64,000 nucleotides of DNA. Source: Bog-756 sp963727075 (GTDB taxonomy: Bacteria; Actinomycetota; Acidimicrobiia; Acidimicrobiales; RAAP-2). Numbering within the stretch: position 1 is the first letter of the stretch; each line of letters opens with the position of its first letter. The notes beneath the pieces are model-generated. The model searched no databases. It was not told the origin of the DNA and worked only from the letters and a program-made list of their open reading frames with translations. Below are positions 1 to 10,142 of the stretch, piece by piece. Position numbers and translations under genes: made by a program. The stretch spans positions 868,001 to 932,000 of the forward strand of contig CAVSET010000006.1 in NCBI GenBank assembly GCA_963727075.1, written 5' to 3'.

Positions 1-532
1 AGCCGGGGCGGCACTCCCCGTCCCCCATCGAGTTGATCCCGAGGGCGAACTGGCGGAGGCCGAGGGAGCGGAACAGGCCGTCCGCCAGCCCGACGACCTC
101 GACGTCGAGATCGGGATCGACCGGTCCGAGCGCCTCCACACCGAGCTGATGGTGCTGGCGGTAGCGCCCCGCCTGGGGCCGCTCGTAGCGGAAGGCCGGG
201 GTGGCGTACCACGCCTTCCAGGGCAGGGGTGGCCGGTGCTGCACGAAGGCGCGCACCATGGGTGCGGTCCCTTCCGGCCGGAGGGCCAGGGCGCGACCGC
301 CCCGGTCCTCGAACTCGTACATCTCCTTGCCCACGACATCGCTGCTCTCGCCGATGCCGCGGCGGAAGACCCGCACGTCCTCGAAGATGGGGGTGTGGGC
401 CAGACCGTACCCGGCTCGCTCGACGTGGTCGGCGAACCGTGCCAGCAGCTCCTCCCAGCGGGTCGATTCGGGCCACAGGACGTCGTGGGTGCCACTCGGG
501 GCGCGCGCCGCCAGCCGGTCGTCGTCAGGCAT
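1..532 (-). CDS. hisS: Histidyl-tRNA synthetase, N-terminal part (cut by window edge)
   Basis: Charges tRNA-His with histidine in the cytoplasm. Reading the minus strand from an ATG at 532 gives about 177 codons that run off the window. The N-terminus has the class II motif 1 region (PSGTHDVLWPES, then RFADHVERAGYGLAHTPIFED). Motif 2 follows (ALRPEGTAPMVRAF, then WYATPAFRYERPQAGRYRQ). RPEGT and the F-R-Y-E-R-P-Q-xGR(Y) string are diagnostic of HisS. The ATG lies 8 nt beyond the relA stop, so the pair is probably co-transcribed. The relA-hisS order is common in actinobacteria. The catalytic C-terminal half and anticodon-binding domain are outside the window. Confidence 0.95.
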   Translation of the reverse strand, partial: MPDDDRLAARAPSGTHDVLWPESTRWEELLARFADHVERAGYGLAHTPIFEDVRVFRRGIGESSDVVGKEMYEFEDRGGRALALRPEGTAPMVRAFVQHRPPLPWKAWYATPAFRYERPQAGRYRQHHQLGVEALGPVDPDLDVEVVGLADGLFRSLGLRQFALGINSMGDGECRPG

Positions 533-540
533 CGGCGCGC

Positions 541-3003
541 TCAGTCCCTCTTGCCGGGGAGGATGCGGTAGACGTCATAGACCGCATCGAGGTGCCGGAT
601 GAGGTTGAGCACCGACTCGAGATGCGCGGGGTCGGCTAGCTCCACGTCGAACCGCATCCGGCTGATCCTGTCCGCGTCGGTCTGGGTGTTGGCGGAGACG
701 ATGTTGAGATGGTGCTCGGAGACCACCTTGGTCACGTCGGCGAGCAGCCGGGAGCGATCGATGGCCACGACCTCGATGGTGGCCACGAACACCCCCGAGG
801 ACCGATGGTCCCACTCCACCTCGATGAGGCGCTCCCGGGACCGGCTGGCCAGGGAGGCGGCGTTGGAGCAGTCGGCCCGGTGGACGGACACCCCGCGACC
901 GCGGGTGACGAACCCCACGATCTCGTCGCCGGGCACCGGGGTGCAGCACCGCGACAGCCGCACCATGAGGTCGTCGAGCCCTTCGACGTAGACGCCGACC
1001 GCCGAGCCCCGCCCCGGTCGGGAGGCGATGGGCTGTTGACGGGCCGTGACGGGCAGCTGCTCCTCGTAGACACCCCCGCGGAGGTCCCGCAGGACCCGCT
1101 GAGCCACGGCGCGGGCCGAGATCCGGTTGTCGCCGATGGCGGCGTGCAGGGCGTCGAGGTCGGCGTAGTTCATGGCCACAGCCAGGTCGTCCAGCGCATG
1201 CTCGGCCGCCAGCTTCTGCACGGGCAGGCCCTCGCGCCGCAGCTCCTTGATCAGTTCCTCGCGGCCGAGCTCGATGGCGTCCTCGCGGCGCTCCCGGGAG
1301 AACCACTGGCGGATCTTGGTCCGGGCTCGGGACGAGGCGACCATGGAGAGCCAGTCACGGGACGGCCCGGCCGTCGGCGCCTTCGAGGTGAAGATCTCGA
1401 CGGTGTCGGCCGAGCTGAGCCGGGTGTCGAGCGGCACCAGGCGGCCGTTGACCTTGGCCCCGATGCAGCGGTGGCCGACCTCGGTGTGAATGGCATAGGC
1501 GAAGTCGACCGGTGTGGCGTTGGCGGCCAGGGCGATCACCTTGCCCTTCGGGGTGAAGACGTAGACCTCGTCCTCTTCGAGGTCGAGCTTCAGGGCCTCG
1601 AGGAACTCGATCGGGTCAGTCGTCTCGTTCTGGAAGTCGACGATCCGCTGCATCCACTCGATCTCAGCGGTGGTGGAGGAGGTCTCCCTGGCCAGGGCGA
1701 CCAGCTCGGCGCGGCGGTCCCGCCCGGCCCGATGGCCCACCTTGGCCGGGCCTCGCTTGCCGTCACCCTTGGTGGTGAGGTCCTTCGGCGCCTTGTCTCC
1801 CCTGGTCCGGGAGGCGGCCGCGCCGGCCGCGCCGTCCTTCACCCCCTTGCCCACCCCGGAGGTGCCGCGGTCGGGTCGGGTCGGGCTCTCCTTGTAGCCC
1901 CAGTGGGCGGCGATCCCGTACTCGGCCCGGCGGTGCATCTCGTGGGTGCGCACCTGCACCTCGATGGGCTTGCCGTCGAGCCCGATCACGGTGGTGTGCA
2001 ACGACTGGTAGAGGTTGAACTTGGGTGAGTTGATGTAGTCCTTGAACCGGCCCTGCACCGGGGGCCAGATGGCATGGATCGAGCCGAGCGCAGCCCAGCA
2101 GTCCTTCTCCGACTCGACGATGACCCGGATGCCCACCAGGTCGTAGAGATCGTCGAACTCCTTGCCCCGTACCACCATCTTCTCGTAGATGCTCCACAGG
2201 TGCTTCGGCCGACCGGTGACCTCGGCGGCCACCCCCGAGGCCGAGAGCCGTTCCTTGATGGCCACCAGGACCCGGGCCAGGAACTCGTCGCGCAGCGGGG
2301 CCCGGCTGGCCACCATCTGCTCGATCTCGGCGTACCGCTTGGCATGGAGCGTGGCGAAGGCCAGGTCCTCGAGCTGCCACTTCACCTCTTGAATGCCGAG
2401 CCGGTGGGCCAGGGGGGCGTAGATGTCCAGGGTCTCCTGGGCGGTGCGCCGCTGCTTCCACTCCGGCATGACGGCCAGCGTCCGCATGTTGTGGAGGCGG
2501 TCGGCCAGCTTGATGATCAGCACCCGCCAATCGTTGGCCATGGCCACCAACATCTTGCGCACCGTGGCCGCCTGCTGGGCCTCCTTGGAGTCGAACTGCA
2601 AGCGGTCGAGCTTGGTGACACCGTCCACGATGAGGGCGACCGCCGGGCCGAAGTCCCGTTCGATGACCTCGGTGGTGACCCCGGTGTCCTCCACCGCGTC
2701 GTGCAGGAGGGCAGCCGCCACGGTCTGGGCGTCGAGGCCGAGGTCGGCGACGATCCCGGCCACGGCCACCGGATGAGTGATATACGGCTCACCCGACCGC
2801 CGGAGCTGTCCGGCATGGGCCACCGTGGCGGTTTCGGCGGCGTGGACGATCAGTGCCGTGTCCTCGTCCGGATGACGGCGGAGGAAGGCCGTGATGACCG
2901 GCACCAACAGGGCGGCCACGTCAGGCGGCAGCGAGGACCCGGCGACGTGCTCCTGGCCGGCGGTGGAAGTGCCTCCAGCAGGGACTGGTGTGGCCAACGC
3001 CAT
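541..3003 (-). CDS. relA: Bifunctional (p)ppGpp synthetase/hydrolase RelA/SpoT (Rsh)
   Basis: Makes and degrades the stringent-response alarmone. Domains in order: HD hydrolase (residues about 45-200, HD..ED motif HDAVED at 101-106), nucleotidyltransferase synthetase (about 260-370), TGS (about 478-540) and C-terminal ACT (about 745-820). RFKD at 319-322 is the basic RxKD form typical of bifunctional enzymes, and the HD residues are intact, so both activities are expected. At 820 aa it is longer than usual. The extra length is a Gly/Lys/Arg-rich, low-complexity insert at about 371-435, between the synthetase and TGS domains. The start is the first ATG of a frame that aligns with the family from about residue 28. 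An apt gene, usual between secF and relA in mycobacteria, is missing here. Confidence 0.95.
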   Translation of the reverse strand: MALATPVPAGGTSTAGQEHVAGSSLPPDVAALLVPVITAFLRRHPDEDTALIVHAAETATVAHAGQLRRSGEPYITHPVAVAGIVADLGLDAQTVAAALLHDAVEDTGVTTEVIERDFGPAVALIVDGVTKLDRLQFDSKEAQQAATVRKMLVAMANDWRVLIIKLADRLHNMRTLAVMPEWKQRRTAQETLDIYAPLAHRLGIQEVKWQLEDLAFATLHAKRYAEIEQMVASRAPLRDEFLARVLVAIKERLSASGVAAEVTGRPKHLWSIYEKMVVRGKEFDDLYDLVGIRVIVESEKDCWAALGSIHAIWPPVQGRFKDYINSPKFNLYQSLHTTVIGLDGKPIEVQVRTHEMHRRAEYGIAAHWGYKESPTRPDRGTSGVGKGVKDGAAGAAASRTRGDKAPKDLTTKGDGKRGPAKVGHRAGRDRRAELVALARETSSTTAEIEWMQRIVDFQNETTDPIEFLEALKLDLEEDEVYVFTPKGKVIALAANATPVDFAYAIHTEVGHRCIGAKVNGRLVPLDTRLSSADTVEIFTSKAPTAGPSRDWLSMVASSRARTKIRQWFSRERREDAIELGREELIKELRREGLPVQKLAAEHALDDLAVAMNYADLDALHAAIGDNRISARAVAQRVLRDLRGGVYEEQLPVTARQQPIASRPGRGSAVGVYVEGLDDLMVRLSRCCTPVPGDEIVGFVTRGRGVSVHRADCSNAASLASRSRERLIEVEWDHRSSGVFVATIEVVAIDRSRLLADVTKVVSEHHLNIVSANTQTDADRISRMRFDVELADPAHLESVLNLIRHLDAVYDVYRILPGKRD

Positions 3004-3069
3004 CCCTACACGGTACCCGTCGTCAGGGCCGGACCAGTACCTTACGCCTGCTCGCGGCCGGCCCGGCGA

Positions 3070-4515
3070 TCAGCGGCGCTTCCCCTTCCCACCCTTGCCC
3101 CGACCCTTCCGCGGGCGGGGTGGCGGCCGGTTCCCGCCCGGACGGGTCGGCCCCGAGGCCGGCCGGCCCCCGCCGCCGCCGGTGTGGGCCCCGCCGGACG
3201 ACACCCCGGAGCGGACCGACTGGTCGGCCGGGGCACCACCTGCTCCGTTGCCACGGCCCCGCCGGGACGCCGCTCCCGGCCGGATGACCCCCGCCTGCTG
3301 CCGGGCCCGCGGTGACCGACCACCGCCGGCCGACCCTCCCAGCAGGGCGGCGGAGGCGGGGGTCAGCACGGGGGCCCGCTCCCCCCGGGTCTCGAGCCGC
3401 TGCCGGATGGTCGTGTACCGGGGCTCCCGCTCCTTCATCAGGGCAAGGAGCGGGGAGGCGATGAAGATGGAGGAATAGGCGCCACTGGTCAGGCCGATGA
3501 CCAGAGCCAGCCCGAAGTCCTGCAACGAAGTCGCCCCGAGGATGAAAGACCCCACCACGAGCACCGACAACACCGGGATGATGGCCACCAGGGAGGTGTT
3601 GATGGAACGGGCCAGCGTCTGGTTCATCGAGAGGTTGACCATGTCGGAATAGGTGATGCGGCCGGACGCCCCGAGACCCTTGGCGTTCTCCCGTATTCGG
3701 TCGAACACGACGACGGTGTCGTACAGCGAGTAGCCCAGCACGGTGAGCACGGCGATCACCGTGTCCGGAGTCACCTGGAAGCCGGTGAGCGAGTAGATGC
3801 CTACCGTCACCAGGATGTCGTGGACAACCGCCACCATGGCGGCCACCGCCATCTTGAACTCGAACCGGACGGAGATGTACAGGGTGACGGCGATGAAGAA
3901 CACGATGAGGGCCTCGATGGCCTTCGAGGTGACCTGACCTCCCCACGTCGGGCCGACGTCGTTGAAGTTCACGTTCGACGGGGAGGTGTGCGCCGCCCGG
4001 GCCAGCGCGTCCTGGACGTTGTTCTCGATGGCGGTGCGTTCCGGCACCGGCTTGGAGTTGAGGTCGACCTGCACCTCGATCTGCTTGGTGTGCGTGATCT
4101 GGTTGGTGAGCTGGACGACCGTCGGCTGGCTCACCCCGGCGGACTCGACCGCCGAGGTCGCCTCGGCCACGGTCAGGGTCGGCGAGGTGACCAGCCAGGA
4201 CTGGCCGCCCTTGAAGTCGATGCCCAGGTTGAGCCCACGGGTGCCGAGCGAGATGACGCCCGAGCAGGATGACGAAGGCCGAGGCGGCGAACCACCACCG
4301 GCGGTTGCCGATGAAGTCGAACGACGTCTCGCCCCGGTAGAGGCGGACGAAGACGTTGTGGCCCTTCTCCCCGCGCCGTTCGTGCGTCGAGCTCCTCGGC
4401 CGCGTACTCGAGCTCCTCGTCGAAGGCCTCCTCGAGCTCGATGGCCGCCTCGTCGGTGTCGGACGCCGCGCCGCCGGCCGTTGCCGTCCCTTGTCGGAGC
4501 GAGCCGCGGGCTCAC
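3070..4515 (-). CDS. secF: Protein translocase subunit SecF (frameshifted N-terminus)
   Basis: Partner of SecD in the membrane complex that uses the proton gradient to help release preproteins from SecYEG. The body is clear: GLNLGIDFKGG followed by the periplasmic domain and the C-terminal five-helix block. A Pro/Gly/Arg/Lys-rich tail of about 100 residues extends past the last helix. The proposed GTG start (4515) overlaps the secD stop by 4 nt. The N-terminal 90 codons do not hold one frame. The first helix (WWFAASAFVILLG) joins GVISLGTRG only if one base is removed from the CCC run at 4259-4261. Another shift is needed near 4381-4388 and probably a third at 4460-4490. The scatter of single-base indels in an essential gene suggests consensus errors rather than real inactivation. 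Confidence 0.9.
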   Translation of the reverse strand: MSPRLAPTRDGNGRRRGVRHRRGGHRARGGLRRGARVRGRGARRTNGAGRRATTSSSASTGARRRSTSSATAGGGSPPRPSSSCSGVISLGTRGLNLGIDFKGGQSWLVTSPTLTVAEATSAVESAGVSQPTVVQLTNQITHTKQIEVQVDLNSKPVPERTAIENNVQDALARAAHTSPSNVNFNDVGPTWGGQVTSKAIEALIVFFIAVTLYISVRFEFKMAVAAMVAVVHDILVTVGIYSLTGFQVTPDTVIAVLTVLGYSLYDTVVVFDRIRENAKGLGASGRITYSDMVNLSMNQTLARSINTSLVAIIPVLSVLVVGSFILGATSLQDFGLALVIGLTSGAYSSIFIASPLLALMKEREPRYTTIRQRLETRGERAPVLTPASAALLGGSAGGGRSPRARQQAGVIRPGAASRRGRGNGAGGAPADQSVRSGVSSGGAHTGGGGGRPASGPTRPGGNRPPPRPRKGRGKGGKGKRR

Positions 4516-6035
4516 CGGGCCGCCACGGTCGAGACGCCGAGCCCGCTGGCCATGCTCATGGTGCTCGCCTCGCCGCCGCTCCGCCGTTGACCGAGCAGGA
4601 TGACGAACGGCCGGGTGAAGGTGTAGGTCAGGAAGACATCAAGGACGGTCGAGATCCCGAGGAACAGGGCGAACCCCTTGACCGGCCCCACCGAGATGAA
4701 ATAGAGGATGGCCGCGCCGAGCAGCGACACGGCGTCGGCGGCCAGCACGGTGCGGAAGGCGCTGGCGAAGCCCTTGTCCACGCTGCTCCGGATGGTGCGG
4801 CCGGCGCGCGCTTCGTCCTTCAATCGCTCGAAGTAGACGATGTATGAGTCGACGGTGATCCCGACCGACACGATGATGCCGATGATGCCGGCGAGGTCGA
4901 GGGTGGTGCCGAGCGTCTGGCCCATGATGGCGACGATCGTCCACAGCGCGGCCGCCGGTGACGGCCAGGCCGGCGACCACCACCACGCCGAGCAGCCGGT
5001 AGTAGAAGATCATGTACAGCATGACCAGGGCCAGGCCGGCCAGCCCGGCCACCAGCCCGGCCTGCAGCGAGGCCTTGCCCAGGGTGGGTGAGACGGTCTG
5101 CGACGGTCAGCCGGTCGAGCTTGACCGGCAGGGCGCCGTAGGTGAAGTCGGTGGCCAGGGTCTTGGCCTGGTCCTCGGTGAAGCTGCCCGAGATCTGCAC
5201 CTGGCCGTTGAACGGGGTGAACGAGCCCTGGGACGGCTGGGTGATGGGGGCCGAGATGACCTGGCCGTCGAGGTCGATGCCGATGATCTGGTGGAACTGC
5301 TGCTGGGCCATGGTGTCCCACTGCGTGGAGCCTTCGCCGGTGAGGTTGAGGTTGACCGCCCACTGGCCGTTGTTGAGCTGGGCGCTGGCCGAATGGACGG
5401 CGGTGCCGGTGAGGCCGGCCGGACCCAGGACGTAGCGGCCGCCCCCGCTGGCGGCGGTGGCCGGCAGGAGCACTGTCTGGTTCTTGTTGTCGGCGGTCGA
5501 CGGAGTGGAGGGGAAGGTGGCGAACTGGGTGTCGGGCGGGATATTGCGTGTTGCTGGTGTAGCCGTTGCATGTTGTTGGAATTGGGCGTGACCTGCAGGT
5601 TGCCTGGGTCAAGGCGGACGAGGCCGAGCAGGTGGGCAGGGGGCCGGTCGAGGGGCTTGCCCCCTTGGCCACGCTGAAGGCGGGCGCATAGCAGAGTGCC
5701 GGGCGGAAGAGGAGCTGGGCGGTGTTGCCCAGGGTGGCCAGGACCTTCTGGGAGTTCTTCTCGCCGGGGATCGACACCGAGATCTGGTTCGTGCCCTGGC
5801 TGTCCACCGTCGCCCCGCTGGTGCCGGCGTTCACCCGGTTGTTCAGGATGGTCACGATGGTGTTGAGCTGGTCCTGGTTGACCGGGCGGTGGGTCTGGTA
5901 CACGACCGACAGCCCGCCGTCGAGGTCGAGGCCGAGCTTGGGCGACCATCCGGCGGCCAGGACGGCGCTCAAGGCGATGACGATGATCGCCACCACCGAG
6001 AGCAGGCTGATCCACAGCGAGCGCTTGTTCTTCAT
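4512..6035 (-). CDS. secD: Protein translocase subunit SecD (several frame changes)
   Basis: Six-helix membrane protein with a large extracytoplasmic P1 domain, acting with SecF and YajC in late protein export. The N-terminus is intact (helix, then GWSPKLGLDLDGGLSVVYQ). The P1 head (DLDGQVISAPITQPSQG, then GSFTEDQAKTLATDF) and the C-terminal membrane block (LAGIIGIIVSVGITVDSYI, ending GVSTVAAR) are present but in different frames. Frame changes lie near 5545-5620, at about 5102 (an extra base between LDRLTV and QTVSPTLGKASL) and at 4956-4960 (an extra base between GLAVTG and AALWTIVAIM). Each is repaired by one base. The three other genes of this block have the same problem, so the gene is annotated as one CDS rather than a pseudogene. 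Confidence 0.9.
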
Positions 6036-6041
6036 GGTCGG

Positions 6042-6676
6042 TCAGATGATCGAAGGGCCGTCACCATCAGCCGGGTCCTCGCGGGAGCCGGACTTCTTCC
6101 GGCGACGCCCCAAGGGCCCACCACGGCCTGGTGCGCTCCCGGACCCCTCTTTGCCGGTGTCCTCACCGGTCACCTCCCCGGCCTCGGCGACGGTCTCCGA
6201 TGCACCCCTCGAGTCAGCCTCCTCGTGGTCCACGTCATCGTGGCCCTCGACGTCCTCGTGGTGGTCGGCGTCCTCGTGGCCCTCGGTGCCTCTCGTGGTG
6301 CTCGCCATCTTCCTCGTCCTCCGCGTCCGGCGTCGAATTCGTCCTCGTCATCGGCCGGCTCCGCCTCCTCCAACCGCCGGATCACGTACTGCTTGAGCAC
6401 GACGAACGACGCTCCGACGCTGGTCTCCAGGGTGATCCGGTCGCCATCGATGTCGATGACGTGCCCGACCAGCCCACCGGCGGTCAGCACCTCGTCACCC
6501 ACCTCGAAGGTGTTCGTCTGCTCCCGGGCCGCCTTGGCCTTGCGCTGCTGGGGGCGGTAGATGAAGAAGTAGAAGGCCGCGGCGATGGCGACGAAGATCA
6601 GCAGGGTGGGGTTGCCACTACTCGACTTCTTGGCCGGCGCGTTGGCGGCCAACATGACCAGAGCATGTACAGCCAT
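6042..6676 (-). CDS. yajC: Preprotein translocase accessory subunit YajC
   Basis: Small single-helix membrane protein of the SecDF-YajC complex. From ATG 6676 there is a helix (PTLLIFVAIAAAFYFFIYRP), then the family signature PQQRKAKAAREQTNTFEVGDEVLTAGGLVG and a small beta domain ending ASFVVLKQYVIRRLEEAEPADDEDEFD. After that the frame is lost near 6330. Two neighbouring frames continue a strongly acidic, His/Asp/Glu-rich tail (HEDADHHEDVEGHDDVDHEE) ending at 6042, only 6 nt before secD. The tail is inferred and needs two single-base corrections; without them the ORF ends at 6170 in an Arg/Thr-rich sequence. Operon order is yajC-secD-secF. Confidence 0.85.
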
Positions 6677-6761
6677 CAGCAACCGGAGGGAGGGGGATTA
6701 GGAGACTGCACAGCGGTCCGACACTAGCCCAGCGCTGGCGCGCGATCCGTGGCCGCCGCGG

Positions 6762-7879
6762 TCAGGCGCTCCAGGCCTTGTCGATCCTCGACCGGAAGGC
6801 CTCGAACCGGCCCTCGGCGATGGCCGAACGGGCCTCGGTCATCATGCCCAGCACAAAGGCCAGGTTGTGGAGGCTGAGAAGGCGCCATGCGGTGGGCTCC
6901 CCCACGCCCAGCAGGTGGCGCAGGTAGCCACGGGACCAGCGGGCACAGGTCGAACAGCTACAGTCAGGGTCGAGGGGTCCGTCGTCGCCGCCGTGGAGGC
7001 ATTCCGGAGGTTGAGCCGTCCGGTGGCGGTGAGGATCGCCCCGTGGCGGGCCATACGGGTGGGAGCCACACAGTCGAACTGGTCGACCCCGAGCGCCACC
7101 GCCTCCACCAATCCCGACCGGGTCGCCCACCCCCATCAGGTAGCGGGGGCGGTCGACCGGCAGGTGGGGCAGGGTGGCGGCCAGCGCCTCCAGCATGGCC
7201 GGCCGAGGCTCGCCCACCGACAGCCCACCGATGGCATAGCCGTCGAAGTCCAGATCGACCGTGCGCCGGGCGCTCTCGGCCCGTAGGTCGGCATCGGTCC
7301 CACCCTGCACGATGCCGAAGAGGGCCTGGCCTGGCGGCTTGGCCTCGAGCCTGGCGTGATGGACCCGGGCCCGGGCGGCCCAGGCCGCGGTGCGATCGAC
7401 GGCCTCCCGCAGCACATCGTCGCGACGCCGGGAGGGTGGCACACACGTCGAGGACCATCTGGATGTCGGCGCCGATGAGGCCCTGGGCCTCCACGGCCGA
7501 CTCGGGCGTGAGCCGCAGCCGCACCCCGTCGTAGACGGACGTGAAGGTGACGCCGTCGTCATCGACCACCGGACGCGAGCGAGTGCACCTGGTAGCCGCC
7601 GGAGTCGGTAAGGGTGTGCCCGGACCAACCGGTGAAGCGGTGCAGCCCACCGAGCTCGGCGACCGTCTGGGCCCCGGGCCGGAGCATCAGGTGGTAGGTG
7701 TTGGCCAGCACCACGTCGGCGCCGACCGCTTCGAGGTCCCGGCTGTCGAGCGCCTTCACCACGCCCCGGGTGCCTACCGGCATGAACGTCGGCACCGGAT
7801 AGGCGCCGCGCGCGGTGTGCACCAGACCGGTCCTCGCCCCCCCGTCGACGGCGGAGAGCTCGAGGTGCGCCGGTCTCAC
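6762..7879 (-). CDS. tgt: tRNA-guanine(34) transglycosylase (queuosine), frameshifted
   Basis: Exchanges guanine 34 for the queuine precursor in tRNAs for Asp, Asn, His and Tyr. The inferred start is GTG 7879, overlapping the queA stop (7876-7878) as GTGA. Recognisable pieces in order: TARGAYPVPTFMPVGTRGVVKAL, LANTYHLMLRPG, HTLTDSGGYQV (catalytic Asp region), GALFGIVQGGTD-like, YAIGGLSVGEP, RYLMGVGDP, GVDQFDCVAPTRMARHGA (second catalytic Asp) and a C-terminal zinc site with CSCSTC followed by a His (SLHN). These pieces sit in different frames, with single-base changes near 7590, 7440, 7105 and 6960. All motifs are retained, so sequence error is more likely than decay. Confidence 0.88.
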
Positions 7880-8957
7880 GGGTTCCGACCGGCCGCCCCG
7901 GACCGACCACCATGGCGTCCCCGAACGACAGGAACCGGTACCCGCGGGCCAACGCCTCGGTGTAGAGAGCCCTCCATCCGGGACCATAGAACGACTCGAC
8001 CAGCAACAGCAGGCTCGACCTCGGAAGGTGGAAGTTGGTCACCAGCACGTCGACCACCCTGAACGGGAAGGCCCCGTGGATGTACAGGCTGGTGCGACCG
8101 GACAGAACGCCGGTGGCCGCCGCGCTCTCGAGGGCTCGGACGACGGTGGTGCCGACGGCGACCACCCGGTCGGCCGCGGCACACGCCGCCAAGGTCTCGG
8201 CCGGTACGGAGTAGCGCTCCGAGTGGATCAGGTGGCCCTCGGCAGTCGGTGCCGAGATGGGGCGGAAGGTGTCGAGCCCGATGGCCAGATCGACCCGGGC
8301 CACGGTGGCGCCACGCCGGCGGCACCGGTCGAGCAGCTCGGGGGTGAAGTGCAGTCCGGCGGTCGGCGCGGCGGCCGACCGGTGTCCGAGGTCCCGGGGG
8401 CGGGCGTAGACCGTCTGGTAGCGCTCCGGATCGTCGAGGGGATGCCTGATGTAGGGCGGAAGCGGAGGCGTGCCGACCCGCTCCACCACCGAGAGGTCCA
8501 ACAGGTGGACCAGGCGCCGGCCGTCCACCGACTCCCTGACGGCCGCCCCGACCTCCACGACCGGCGGTCCGCCGGGATCCTCGTAGAGGAGGGTTCCCTC
8601 GGGCAGGCGGCGACCGGGGCGGACGAGCGCCTCCCAGGCAAGCAAGCTCGGCCCGGCCGGCTCGAGGAGCAGCACCTCCGCCCTCCCACCGCTGTCCTTG
8701 GCCAGTCGCAGCCGCCCGGTGAGCACCCGGCTGTCGTTGAGCACGACCAGGTCACCGGGACGCAGCAGCCCGGGCAGGTCGGCCACGGTGGCATGGGCCG
8801 GCTCCGTACTGCCGTCCAGGCCGGGCGCGATGAGCAAGCGGGCCCCGGCGCGGTCCTCCGCCGGCCGCTGGGCGATGGCACAGCCGGGCAGGTCGTAGTC
8901 ATAGGCGGCCATGGGGACGCCGGTGTCACCAGGCTGTTCGGCGTGGACCTCCGACAT
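7876..8957 (-). CDS. queA: S-adenosylmethionine:tRNA ribosyltransferase-isomerase
   Basis: Transfers and isomerises the ribosyl group of SAM onto 7-aminomethyl-deazaguanine in tRNA, giving epoxyqueuosine. Conserved strings: YDYDLPGCAIAQRP, GDLVVLNDSRVLTGRL, GTPPLPPYIRHPLDDPERYQTVYA, SAAAPTAGLHFTPELL, VGTTVVRALESA, TNFHLPRSSLLLLVESFYG and RFLSFGDAMVV. The uncorrected frame reads straight through into tgt as a 756-codon ORF. One base change near 7893-7912 would give a stop at 7876, with a GTGA overlap to tgt. The start is uncertain: in-frame ATGs lie at 8966, 8957 and 8912 without a good Shine-Dalgarno sequence, and 8912 fits the family length best. Together with tgt it completes the last tRNA-level steps of queuosine synthesis. 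Confidence 0.9.
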
Positions 8958-9056
8958 GGCCACCATGGTGGCAGACCGGGGTCGAGCGCCCGGCTGACGT
9001 CCTGGTCCCCAGTGCTCCCTCACCCGGGTCATGAGAGCTCTGTGGGGAGCCCGGTC

Positions 9057-10142
9057 TCAGAGAAGGGTGTTCTCCACCGGGGTCAACCCGAGATGGGCCC
9101 AGGCGCGAGGGGCGGCCACCCGCCCCCGGGTGGTGCGCTGCACCAGGCCCTGCTGCAGCAGGTAGGGCTCATAGGCATCCTCGATGGTGTCGGGCTCCTC
9201 CCCCACGCACTGGGCCAATGTGGTGAGTCCGACTGCCCGCCCGGCGAACCGTCGACAGAGCACGTCGAGGATGGCCCGGTCGACCTTGTCGAGGCCGAGC
9301 TCGTCCACGCCGAACACCTCGAGCCCGTCGACCGCGGCCATCGAGGTGATGGTTCCCTCCGCCCGCACCTCGACATAGTCCCTGACCCTCCGGAGCAGCC
9401 GGTTGGCGATCCGGGGCGTCCCTCGAGACCGTTCGGCGATGCGTCGGGCACCGTCGGAGTCCACCGGGACTCCGAGGATGGCCGCCGACCGGATCACGAT
9501 CGCCTGCAACTCGGTGATGTCGTAGTGGTCGAGCCGGCCGACGAACCCGAACCGGTCGCGGAGGGGACCGGCTACGAGCCCGGTCCGGGTGGTGGCACCC
9601 ACCAGGGTGAAGGGTGGCAGGTCGAGGCGGATGCTCCGTGCCGTCGGCCCCTTGCCGATGAGGATGTCCAGCTTGAAGTCCTCCATGGCCGGGTAGAGGA
9701 CCTCTTCCACCGATCGGTGCAGGCGGTGGATCTCGTCGATGAACAGCACGTCCCCTTCGTGTAGGTCGGTGAGGAGCGCAGCCAGGTCGCCCGGCCGGAC
9801 CAGCACCGGCCCGGCGGTGACCCGGAGGCCCACACCCATCTCTGTCGCCACGATGCCGGCCAGCGAGGTCTTCCCGAGGCCGGGTGGGCCGGCAAAAAGG
9901 AGATGATCGACGGGCTGGTGGCGCTTTCGTGCCGCCTCGATGACGATCCTCAGGTGCTCGGTGAGCTGACCCTGCCCGATGAACTCTCCCAGGCTGCGGG
10001 GCCGGAGACCGGCGTCCTCGGCCTCCTCGGCCGGAGCCGCACCCGGGTCGACATCGCGTACCGGGCCCTCCGGTCCCGGAGGTACAGCTTCGTCCCCCGA
10101 GCCCTCCACACCCAACACCTCGCGCCTGGCCCCGGGGCTCAT
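9057..10142 (-). CDS. ruvB: Holliday junction branch migration helicase RuvB
   Basis: AAA+ motor that drives branch migration of Holliday junctions with RuvA. Walker A GPPGLGKTS (about residue 88), Walker B LFIDEIHRLHR, sensor 1 GATTRTG and arginine finger region GPLRDRFGF are all present. The C-terminal winged-helix domain ends AWAHLGLTPVENTLL. The N-terminus has about 45 extra residues rich in Pro/Glu/Asp before LRPRSLGEFIGQ; such leaders vary in actinobacteria. The ATG at 10142 overlaps the ruvA stop (ATGA), showing translational coupling in ruvC-ruvA-ruvB. Confidence 0.97.
   Translation of the reverse strand: MSPGARREVLGVEGSGDEAVPPGPEGPVRDVDPGAAPAEEAEDAGLRPRSLGEFIGQGQLTEHLRIVIEAARKRHQPVDHLLFAGPPGLGKTSLAGIVATEMGVGLRVTAGPVLVRPGDLAALLTDLHEGDVLFIDEIHRLHRSVEEVLYPAMEDFKLDILIGKGPTARSIRLDLPPFTLVGATTRTGLVAGPLRDRFGFVGRLDHYDITELQAIVIRSAAILGVPVDSDGARRIAERSRGTPRIANRLLRRVRDYVEVRAEGTITSMAAVDGLEVFGVDELGLDKVDRAILDVLCRRFAGRAVGLTTLAQCVGEEPDTIEDAYEPYLLQQGLVQRTTRGRVAAPRAWAHLGLTPVENTLL

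Noticed and set aside
7815..9764. 649-codon plus-strand ORF
   Set aside because: Antisense shadow of queA and ruvB, rich in Arg/Gly/Pro without motifs.
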